Assembly: GCA_023245475.1 (NCBI GenBank)
Contig: JAHFKF010000044.1
Span: forward strand, 1-11,178
Direction: 5' to 3'
DNA: 11,178 bases
Source: Candidatus Levyibacteriota bacterium
GTDB taxonomy: Bacteria > Patescibacteriota > Microgenomatia > Levybacterales > UBA12049
The position numbers and the translations under genes are program-made. Below the pieces are notes generated by a model, which was given only the letters and a program-made list of their open reading frames with translations, ran no database searches and was not told where the DNA came from. Positions within the stretch are counted from its first letter, which is position 1. Each line of letters opens with the position of its first letter. Below are positions 5,517 through 11,178 of this stretch, piece by piece.

Positions 5517-6230
5517 ATGCAAAAGATTGATCAACCGCAAAAAATTTTAATATCCGTAGGAGGATCATTAATTGTTCCCAAGGGCGGTATTAATAATGAA
5601 TTTCTTGAAAACTTTAACTATTTCATTCGTCATCAACTTGCCCTCAATCACAATCTACAATTCTTTTTGGTTATAGGTGGCGGAAGCGCTGCAAGACAAT
5701 ATCGAGATGCAGGACGTGACATAGTAGGACACGAATTAACCCTTGAAGATTTGGATTGGCTTGGAATTCATGCGACACGACTCAATGCTCACCTTGTGAG
5801 GACAATCTTTCATGATATTGCTCATCCCGCGATTATTGAAGATTACTCAATTATTCAAAAAGTCTCTGAGCCAGTCGTCATCGCCGCAGGATGGAAACCT
5901 GGATGGTCGACAGACTATTGCGCAACACTTATTTGTGAAGATTACGAAGTCAATACAATTATCAATTTGAGTAATATCACCCAAGTCTACGACAAAGATC
6001 CACATCAATATAAAGATGCCGTGCCAAAAGAAAGAATGAGCTGGAAAGAATTTCGAGAATTAGTAGGGGACACGTGGCTCCCCGGAATGCATGCACCTTT
6101 TGATCCTGTCGCTGCTCAAAAAGCTGAAGAACTTGATGCAAAGGTTGTTGTTCTGTCTGGAGAAGACTTTGCCAATATTGAACATTTCCTCGACAGCAAA
6201 AAATTCGTAGGAACTATTATCGAGCACTAA
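5517..6230 (+). CDS. Amino-acid-kinase-family enzyme, uridylate kinase-like (archaeal-type)
   Basis: The 237-residue protein has the amino-acid kinase fold and resembles archaeal-type UMP kinase, which makes UDP from UMP and ATP. Markers are the N-terminal ILISVGGSLIVP (10-21), VIGGGSAARQYRDAG (52-66), a WLGIHATRLNAHLVR helix, AAGWKPGWSTDYCA (123-136) and NLSNITQVYDKDP near the nucleotide-binding region, which corresponds to the N-x-T-x-V-x-G-V-Y-D-x-D-P segment of UMP kinases. It differs from the bacterial PyrH start (K-x-SGEAL) and follows the archaeal GGS form. It is co-transcribed with the radical SAM-Nudix gene (8-bp gap). It may be the cell's UMP kinase, but its place in an operator-bearing cassette makes a dedicated kinase for a modified or unusual nucleoside monophosphate plausible. 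Other members phosphorylate non-nucleotide substrates, so the substrate is not certain. Confidence 0.78.
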   Translation: MQKIDQPQKILISVGGSLIVPKGGINNEFLENFNYFIRHQLALNHNLQFFLVIGGGSAARQYRDAGRDIVGHELTLEDLDWLGIHATRLNAHLVRTIFHDIAHPAIIEDYSIIQKVSEPVVIAAGWKPGWSTDYCATLICEDYEVNTIINLSNITQVYDKDPHQYKDAVPKERMSWKEFRELVGDTWLPGMHAPFDPVAAQKAEELDAKVVVLSGEDFANIEHFLDSKKFVGTIIEH

Positions 6231-6233
6231 AAA

Positions 6234-6261
6234 CTGTCAGATTATTTGACAATCTTGTCAT
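6234..6261 (+). promoter_or_regulatory. Operator-like motif, copy C
   Basis: Copy C reads CTGTCAG, 5 nt, TTGACA, 5 nt, GTCAT and begins three bases after the kinase stop. The outer half-sites are both perfect TGTCA (6235-6239 and 6256-6260), 21 bp apart. TTGACA at 6246-6251 could double as a -35 with TATACT at 6272-6277 as -10, but the 20-bp spacing is long. It indicates that the next gene has its own regulated promoter. Confidence 0.7.
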
Positions 6262-6300
6262 TCTGCTCGCGTATACTGCACATTAAACTGTAAGCAGATT

Positions 6301-6606
6301 ATGAATCAATCTAACAGAGAAACTGCTACGGCACCTGCAGTAATTCCTAAAGCAACAGACTATGCCATAAAGAGAACAATTGTGGATCTGATCGAGCTAT
6401 ACATCCGAGGCAAATTATCATTAGCAATGATTGCATCTTTTGCAGAAACTATCCAACACTTCATAGGGCAAAAGAACAGAAACACATGGGAATTGTTGGA
6501 ACAACTCCGCTTACTAGCAGATCATCCACATATTGAGGAAGAACAGGTATGGGATGTGTTACTTGCAATACTAAAACAAGTGAAAAAAGAATTACGTCAT
6601 ACATAA
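6301..6606 (+). CDS. Hypothetical 101-residue helical protein under the shared operator
   Basis: I do not recognise this protein. After a disordered, threonine/alanine-rich start (1-17) the sequence is almost wholly predicted helix, with amphipathic stretches AIKRTIVDLIELYIRGKLS, a central FAETIQHFI segment, and ELLEQLRLLADHP leading to a VWDVLLAILKQVKKEL tail. There is no signal peptide, membrane span, cysteine or obvious catalytic motif. Its small helical build suits an adaptor, dimeric scaffold or regulator. The start is the first ATG after a TATACT box; no Shine-Dalgarno is seen. It has its own copy of the cassette motif immediately upstream and is the last plus-strand gene, ending 16 bp before the end of a convergent gene with no clear terminator between them. 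It is probably a real gene because it is translated in line with a conserved upstream site. Confidence 0.6.
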   Translation: MNQSNRETATAPAVIPKATDYAIKRTIVDLIELYIRGKLSLAMIASFAETIQHFIGQKNRNTWELLEQLRLLADHPHIEEEQVWDVLLAILKQVKKELRHT

Positions 6607-6622
6607 CTTCTACCAAATGGAA

Positions 6623-7570
6623 CTACTCGATCTTTTTTCTTAAAAGCTTTGATTGCACACGATCAATTGTTGCTTTCGTCGATGACTGCGCCCATTTATC
6701 GCGCCCTCCCTTGATCCACCAGATACTTGCTTCAGTTAGAGCAGCTTGTCCAAATAATTTAGCAGCACCAACAATATTTGAGGGGATAAAAAAAGCAAGA
6801 CCATTACGCCAAGCATCGACATCTCCAAAACCATTGTCACTCTTTGCTGCTTCTTTAGCGACAAGTGCACCGGTAACTCCCATATAATATAGTTCCATAG
6901 AACTGTGCCATACCCAATAGCCAACTTTGGCAAAGGTTCGCTTTTTTTCTTTTCCTTTTCCTGCTGCATCTCCAATTTTGGAAAAGGGATCGGTACCAAT
7001 TCGCGTTTCTCGAAGCAGTGCTGCATTAGCTTTTTCATTGACCCGAAGAGAAGCCAGCAGCACCGCATATGAACCTACAGCAAGACCAGCCAGCGTCAAT
7101 GGATTTCGAACTGGCATGTGATCTTGAAGATCACTCATCTGAGCACTCCAACCAGCGATAGATGCAGCTGCTTCAGACGTCACAATAGCCGTTGCAGTAT
7201 GTAAACCCTCTTTTAGCTGAGCACGCTTTGCGGCACGGACAATATCTGGAGTTAACGCAGTTTGCGCATAAAGATCAGTTTTATTGACACCGTTCTTTTT
7301 CAATTCGCGAAGAATATGTCTGACTCGTTGTAAATCAGCACCTTTACTATCAGAAGTGGATTCAGATGCTGGGATTCCTAACGTAGTTGTCCTTACGTGC
7401 TCCAGTTCTCTGACTACTCCTTGAACAAGTTCATGAGTAATCGAGACTTTTTCATTAGGTGTCCTATAATGATCTAGACTTGGGGAGGGGTGCACAGAAG
7501 GTTGACTAGCGGAATGAGCTGCATCTCGCCATTTGCGCTTCGAACGAAGTGGTGATACTTCATGTAACAT
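6623..7570 (-). CDS. Hypothetical protein with possible membrane-associated segments
   Basis: Unrecognised. I place the start at the ATG at 7570, giving 315 residues; an in-frame TTG at 7582 would add four residues, and neither has a Shine-Dalgarno. The N-terminal third (1-80) is polar and low in structure, with a serine/proline-rich stretch. Residues about 80-150 form charged helices. Residues 157-175 (PLTLAGLAVGSYAVLLASL) are the best candidate membrane helix, and two weaker hydrophobic stretches follow, around YYMGVTGALVA and LAFFIPSNIVGAAKLFG. The C-terminus is basic (SKLLRKKIE). It follows pilC on the same strand but has a strong promoter of its own, so it is not merely an operon member. 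A role linked to the envelope or the pilus is possible from position only. Confidence 0.65.
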   Translation of the reverse strand: MLHEVSPLRSKRKWRDAAHSASQPSVHPSPSLDHYRTPNEKVSITHELVQGVVRELEHVRTTTLGIPASESTSDSKGADLQRVRHILRELKKNGVNKTDLYAQTALTPDIVRAAKRAQLKEGLHTATAIVTSEAAASIAGWSAQMSDLQDHMPVRNPLTLAGLAVGSYAVLLASLRVNEKANAALLRETRIGTDPFSKIGDAAGKGKEKKRTFAKVGYWVWHSSMELYYMGVTGALVAKEAAKSDNGFGDVDAWRNGLAFFIPSNIVGAAKLFGQAALTEASIWWIKGGRDKWAQSSTKATIDRVQSKLLRKKIE

Positions 7571-7610
7571 ACAATATAACAACTAGATAATCCCAAAAAT
7601 TACATCCTAG

Positions 7611-7639
7611 AGTATATTGCATCTACCGTATAAAGTCAA
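7611..7639 (-). promoter_or_regulatory. Promoter of the 315-residue hypothetical gene
   Basis: The minus strand has TTGACT (7634-7639) and TATACT (7611-7616) separated by exactly 17 bp, a near-consensus housekeeping-type promoter. Predicted initiation near 7604 leaves a leader of about 34 bases to the ATG at 7570. It lies in the 80-bp gap after pilC and is the best core promoter in the window. Confidence 0.7.
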
Positions 7640-7650
7640 GCTGAAGCGTG

Positions 7651-8856
7651 TCATTGAATGGTTGAGAGAAGATTCCAAATCGGCGTAATAATGGCAAAAA
7701 TAAGAAATCCAACACCCAAAGCAAGCAGCACCATAATCAATGGTTCCATCAACGTCGTCAGGGTCTTTACTGTTTGTTCAACTTCGCGTTCATAGTACTC
7801 AGACGCTTTAAGAAGAGAATCATCGAGTTTGCCTGTTTGTTCACCAATCTTTACCATCTGTGTCAGATAAGGAGGAAAGTAAATACTTGAACCAAGAGCA
7901 TCACTCACGGAAATACCTTTTTCAACACGACGCGCGACCAAATTAATTGCTTCTTGATAGTGAATATTGTTAACAACTTTAGAGCTTTTAAGAAGAGACT
8001 CAACGACTAATGAACCCGAACTAATCAATAATCCAAATGTTCGACAAAACTCAGCAAGCATAGATTCTCCGAGCAATTTTCCAAAGATAGGAAGTTTCAA
8101 GAGATAACCATCAATAATGTGCCGCCCAGTATTATCTTTGTACCAACGACGGGTAAGATACGTTACGGCAACTATGCCTATCAACAATAATGGCCACGCT
8201 GTACGAACAATATCTGAGAGCGTCAGGACAATGCGTGTCTGCAAAGGAAGCTCAATATTAAGATTTTGATACAACCCACTCAATTGTGGAATAACAAACA
8301 CGAGCATAATAATAGTTACAATAATCATCATGAGCACCACAATAAGCGGATAGAGGAGAGCACTACGAATCGTTTGCTGTAGCCTTTGTTGCTTTTCAAG
8401 ATTATCAGCAAGCCTGATCATTACTTTATCAAGAAGGCCTGATGATTCCCCTGTACGAATAAGGGCAATATATATCGATGAAAAGATCTGAGGATACTTT
8501 TCAATGGCACCTGAAAATGTTTTCCCACCTTCGACATCGGTCACAATGGTCTCAACCGTTGGTCCTATTGAAGTATTTCTACTCTGATCTCGAAGGATAA
8601 CCAATGCTTGCATGAGGGTAAGCCCTGAGGTAAGCATCGAAGAGATTTGTCGCGTAAAAAAGATTAAATCTTTGGTTGAAGATTTTTGAAAGATTGAGAA
8701 AAATCTGCCAAAACCTATTTTTTCAGGTGAAGTAACTTTAATAGGGATCAGTTGATGCCTTTTGAGATAATGCGCTGCTTCTTTGACATCTCTTGCCTCA
8801 ATTAATCCTTCAATTTGTTTGCCATACTGCGTTACCGCACGATAATAAAATTTCAT
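7651..8856 (-). CDS. pilC: Type IV pilus inner-membrane platform protein PilC (GspF family)
   Basis: PilC is the polytopic inner-membrane platform that couples the PilB and PilT motors to pilin assembly and disassembly. At 401 residues the length is normal. The protein opens with the family's small domain (MKFYYRAVTQYGKQIEGLIEA) and has two GspF cytoplasmic repeats: FFTRQISSMLTSGLTLMQAL in the first and the equivalent FCRTFGLLISSGSLVVESL in the second. The membrane segments are ALLYPLIVVLMMIIVTIIML, a second hydrophobic span near LLLIGIVAVTYL, and the C-terminal LIMVLLALGVGFLIFAII. It ends in TGA. The ATG lies ten bases after the pilT stop, so the two are co-transcribed. Confidence 0.95.
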   Translation of the reverse strand: MKFYYRAVTQYGKQIEGLIEARDVKEAAHYLKRHQLIPIKVTSPEKIGFGRFFSIFQKSSTKDLIFFTRQISSMLTSGLTLMQALVILRDQSRNTSIGPTVETIVTDVEGGKTFSGAIEKYPQIFSSIYIALIRTGESSGLLDKVMIRLADNLEKQQRLQQTIRSALLYPLIVVLMMIIVTIIMLVFVIPQLSGLYQNLNIELPLQTRIVLTLSDIVRTAWPLLLIGIVAVTYLTRRWYKDNTGRHIIDGYLLKLPIFGKLLGESMLAEFCRTFGLLISSGSLVVESLLKSSKVVNNIHYQEAINLVARRVEKGISVSDALGSSIYFPPYLTQMVKIGEQTGKLDDSLLKASEYYEREVEQTVKTLTTLMEPLIMVLLALGVGFLIFAIITPIWNLLSTIQ

Positions 8857-8866
8857 AACTCATACT

Positions 8867-9934
8867 TTAACCTACTAATCGCATCAATTCCTCTTCACGC
8901 AGAGCATAGGATTTAGCATCATCTAGAGAAACAATACCATTACGTACAAGCTCCGCAAGCGATTCATCGATTGTCACCATACCAAGATCTTTCGAGGTTT
9001 GAATCACCGAATCAATAAGATGAGACTTACCGTCTCGGATATTACTCGCAACAGCAGTTGTTCCAAGCAAAATCTCAACAGCGGGAATTCGTCCGCCACC
9101 AATCTTGGGCAACAATCGCTGCGAGATGACACCTTTAAGAGTTGCGGCTAATTGAATTCTCATTTGGTCTCGTTGATCCGCAGCAAACGAATCGACAATA
9201 CGATCAATACTTTGTGCTGAAGAATTGGTATGTAATGTTGAGAATACTAAATGTCCTGTTTCGGCAAGAGTAAGCGCTGCTTGCATTGTTTCGGGATCTC
9301 GCATTTCTCCAATCAGTACTACGTCAGGGTCTTCACGAAGCGCTGATCGAAGAGCCATCGACCAAGAGTGGGTATCAATACCCATTTCCCGTTGAGAAAT
9401 AATACTTTGACCTTTGGGATAGACATACTCAATTGGATCTTCAATGGTTAAGATATGTGCAGCACGATTAAGATTTAATTCATTTAAAATAGCAGCCAAT
9501 GTACTTGATTTACCATGTCCTGATGGACCAGTAACCAAGACAAACCCTTGTTTAAGCTGTGCAAATTCATGACACACTTCGGGGAGGTTAAGCTGTTCTA
9601 TCGTTCTAACTCCAGGTGCAAGGAAACGAAACGCAGCAGACAAATATCCTTTTTGAAAGTATGCATTAATACGAAATCGTCCTTGCTCAATACTAGTTGC
9701 TTGCCCATATCCAAAAGAAAAATCAAGCTCTTTATTGGCAAGAAGCAGCTCTTTTTGTTCAGGGGTTAACAGAGAAAATAGCATTGTTTCAATATCTGCT
9801 GGCTGGAGTGGGGCGTAGGTAGTAAGAGGACGCAGCGTACCATCAATACGCAGCGATGGCTGAAGTCCCACCACCAAATGCAAATCTGATGCTTTATTTT
9901 TAATAGTAAGCGATAACAATTCTTGAATCTGCAT
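8867..9934 (-). CDS. pilT: Type IV pilus retraction ATPase PilT
   Basis: PilT is the hexameric cytoplasmic ATPase that drives pilus retraction and hence twitching and DNA uptake. I start it at the ATG at 9934 (MQIQELLSL), which gives 355 residues, the usual PilT size, and has GGAGAA seven bases upstream; an in-frame ATG at 10006 would overlap pilB and add a 24-residue arginine-rich segment unlike PilT. Motifs include the N-terminal SDLHL and LRIDG, Walker A GPSGHGKSS, the Asp box around TIEDPIEYV, Walker B VVLIGEMRDPET, the His box GHLVFSTLHT, and a C-terminal region with NIRDGKSHLI (the AIRNLIRE-equivalent) and GMVTIDESL. The absence of the tetracysteine motif separates it from PilB. It is in operon with pilB and pilC. 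Confidence 0.95.
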   Translation of the reverse strand: MQIQELLSLTIKNKASDLHLVVGLQPSLRIDGTLRPLTTYAPLQPADIETMLFSLLTPEQKELLLANKELDFSFGYGQATSIEQGRFRINAYFQKGYLSAAFRFLAPGVRTIEQLNLPEVCHEFAQLKQGFVLVTGPSGHGKSSTLAAILNELNLNRAAHILTIEDPIEYVYPKGQSIISQREMGIDTHSWSMALRSALREDPDVVLIGEMRDPETMQAALTLAETGHLVFSTLHTNSSAQSIDRIVDSFAADQRDQMRIQLAATLKGVISQRLLPKIGGGRIPAVEILLGTTAVASNIRDGKSHLIDSVIQTSKDLGMVTIDESLAELVRNGIVSLDDAKSYALREEELMRLVG

Positions 9935-9940
9935 AATTGA

Positions 9941-9981
9941 GTTCTCCGATCTCCGTTCTCGGCTCTCAGTTCGATTACTCC
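9941..9981. repeat. Imperfect 14-bp tandem repeat between pilB and pilT
   Basis: The plus strand shows GTTCTCCGATCTCC followed by GTTCTCGGCTCTCA (11 of 14 identical) and a weaker third unit that begins GTTCGATTACTCC and runs into the pilB stop. The array overlaps the pilT Shine-Dalgarno sequence. Confidence 0.4.
9942..9947 (-). promoter_or_regulatory. Shine-Dalgarno sequence deciding the pilT start
   Basis: The minus strand reads GGAGAA seven bases before the ATG at 9934. This ideal placement, plus the match of the remaining protein to normal PilT length, favours this start over the upstream in-frame ATG. Confidence 0.6.
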
Positions 9982-11178
9982 TGAGCCACCCGCAACACTT
10001 CTTCAATCGTAGTCTGTCCTGCTAGCACTTTCAAGTAGCCATCTTGCTTCATAGTAATCATCCCGTCAGCCATAGCTTGCTTCTCGATAGCATTGGCATC
10101 TGCATGTTCAAGAATCAGACGAGAAATTTTTTCAGTGATTGTCAGTACTTCATAAATACCAATACGACCTAAATAACCTAAATTGGCACATTCATTGCAA
10201 CCTTTTCCTCGATATAAGTTAATTTCTGGCTTAGTATAAAGGTTACCCAAAATTTGTTTGATTTCGGTCATTAAGGCTGGTGGAGGAACATAAGCTTCCT
10301 TACAGTGCGGACAGATATGTCGAACAATTCTTTGTCCAACGATGGCGTTAACAGTGGACGAAAGCAAGAATCCTTCTGCTCCCAAATCCAACAAACGAGG
10401 AAGAGCACCAGCGGCATTTGAGGTGTGTAATGTTGAAAATACTAAATGACCTGTGAGCGCTGCTTGAAGACCAAGGTCGGTAGTCTCTTTATCACGAATT
10501 TCTCCCACCAAAATAATGTTTGGATCTTGTCTCAAAAAAGATCTAAGACCTGACGCAAAGGTCAACCCAACAGGAGGATTGATCTGCACTTGATTAACAC
10601 CCGGAATTTCATATTCGACTGGATCTTCAAGGGAAACAATATTCACACGAGTTGTATTTAATCGTGATAAAATAGCATATAACGTGGTCGTTTTACCGCT
10701 ACCTGTTGGCCCACAAACAAGAATAATGCCATGAGGTCGAAGAATCGCTGTTTCAATACTCCGCAGAGACACACCGGTAATACCAAGCTCTTGCAACGTA
10801 GGAATACCGCCACTTTTCCGAAGTAGTCGCATAACGATCTTTTCGCCTTTAACTGTTGGAATTGTTGAGACACGAAGATCTACCTCATTTTCCCCAACTT
10901 TGAAGTTAAATCTTCCATCTTGCGGGAGACGATGTTCATCAATCTTAAGTTCTGACAGAATCTTAATACGTGATGTCAAAGAATCCTGGACGTTACGGGG
11001 AAGACTGAGCTTGTCATACAGAATACCATCAATACGATACCGCACACGAAGACGATCGGCTTGGGGTTCGATATGGACGTCTGATGCACGACTGTTAACC
11101 GCGTACTCCAAAATTGTGGAGACGATCTTGGCAATGGGCGCTTCCTGAATACTTTGCCTAAGTTGAGTACTATCAACT
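9975..11178 (-). CDS. pilB: Type IV pilus assembly ATPase PilB, N-terminus beyond window
   Basis: PilB is the hexameric cytoplasmic ATPase that powers pilus extension. About 400 residues are visible, and the frame is open through the right edge (EAPIAKIVSTILEYAV lies upstream of any internal start), so the N-terminal domain is missing here. Visible motifs are ASDVHIEP and RYRIDG of the N2 domain, Walker A GPTGSGKTT (about 10689-10712), an Asp box in VSLEDPVEYEIPG, Walker B IILVGEIRDKET, the His box GHLVFSTLHT, and the zinc-binding tetracysteine CPHC plus CNEC in the C-terminal domain, which is the diagnostic difference from PilT. Its stop lies 40 bp before the chosen pilT start. Confidence 0.95.
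   Translation of the reverse strand, partial: VDSTQLRQSIQEAPIAKIVSTILEYAVNSRASDVHIEPQADRLRVRYRIDGILYDKLSLPRNVQDSLTSRIKILSELKIDEHRLPQDGRFNFKVGENEVDLRVSTIPTVKGEKIVMRLLRKSGGIPTLQELGITGVSLRSIETAILRPHGIILVCGPTGSGKTTTLYAILSRLNTTRVNIVSLEDPVEYEIPGVNQVQINPPVGLTFASGLRSFLRQDPNIILVGEIRDKETTDLGLQAALTGHLVFSTLHTSNAAGALPRLLDLGAEGFLLSSTVNAIVGQRIVRHICPHCKEAYVPPPALMTEIKQILGNLYTKPEINLYRGKGCNECANLGYLGRIGIYEVLTITEKISRLILEHADANAIEKQAMADGMITMKQDGYLKVLAGQTTIEEVLRVAQE

Noticed and set aside
6246..6277. TTGACA to TATACT as a standard promoter for the 101-residue gene
   Set aside because: The 20-bp spacing is too long for confident assignment; kept only as a remark under motif copy C.
6549..6887. Plus-strand 112-residue open frame overlapping the end of the 101-residue gene
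   Set aside because: Most of it is antisense to the 315-residue hypothetical gene; it has no start signal and no recognisable motif.
9975..11111. PilB starting at the TTG at 11111
   Set aside because: The frame is open with typical PilB sequence (EAPIAKIVSTIL) upstream to the window edge, so this is only an internal codon of a truncated gene.
1..11178. CRISPR arrays, tRNA or rRNA genes, insertion sequences, integrases
   Set aside because: No regularly spaced direct repeats, no RNA gene signatures, and no transposase or integrase protein seen on either strand.

Overview
The window looks like a chromosomal segment of a Candidate Phyla Radiation (Patescibacteria-type) bacterium. The evidence is AT-rich, tightly packed genes, mostly weak or absent Shine-Dalgarno sequences, a compact type IV pilus locus (pilB, pilT, pilC, pilD) of the kind common in that group, and a small HTH regulator and an archaeal-like UMP-kinase-family protein of types I associate with it. 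UGA is used as a stop (pilC ends in TGA), so there is no sign of the recoded UGA known from some of these lineages. The assignment rests on my reading of the proteins, not on a search.

Layout: positions 1-728 (minus) hold the prepilin peptidase pilD, cut by the left edge. Positions 773-1060 (minus) hold a 95-residue XRE-like HTH regulator. A 255-bp intergenic region follows with divergent control signals. Positions 1316-6606 (plus) hold six genes: a tandem MazG-like pyrophosphatase, a stand-alone TSCPD-domain protein, an HD-domain phosphohydrolase, a 777-residue B12-binding/radical SAM/Nudix fusion, an amino-acid-kinase-family (UMP kinase-like) enzyme and a 101-residue orphan. The minus strand then holds a 315-residue protein of unknown function with a very good promoter, followed (reading left to right) by pilC, pilT and pilB. 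pilB runs off the right edge. The plus-strand cassette therefore sits between pilD and the other pilus genes.

The main discovery is a regulatory element present in exactly four copies that I could find, all intergenic, in the same orientation and with invariant spacing: TGTCAG, 5 nt, a half-site resembling yTGACA, 5 nt, GTCAT. Two copies lie between the HTH gene and the mazG-like gene, one is just upstream of the radical SAM gene and one is upstream of the 101-residue gene. These positions tie the HTH gene and the cassette's transcription units into one apparent regulon. The first copy overlays the predicted -35 region of the HTH gene, suggesting autoregulation.

Functionally, nearly every recognisable cassette product acts on, or resembles proteins acting on, nucleotides or phosphorylated small molecules: MazG, HD and Nudix hydrolysis, a nucleotide-monophosphate-kinase-like fold, a ribonucleotide-reductase-associated domain and a radical SAM enzyme. 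My inference is a regulated pathway that makes, modifies or sanitises an unusual nucleotide, possibly for stress or phage defence. The pairing of an HD phosphohydrolase with a B12-type radical SAM enzyme recalls OxsA/OxsB of oxetanocin A synthesis. The true substrate cannot be read from the sequence. No rRNA, tRNA, CRISPR array, transposase or integrase is visible.
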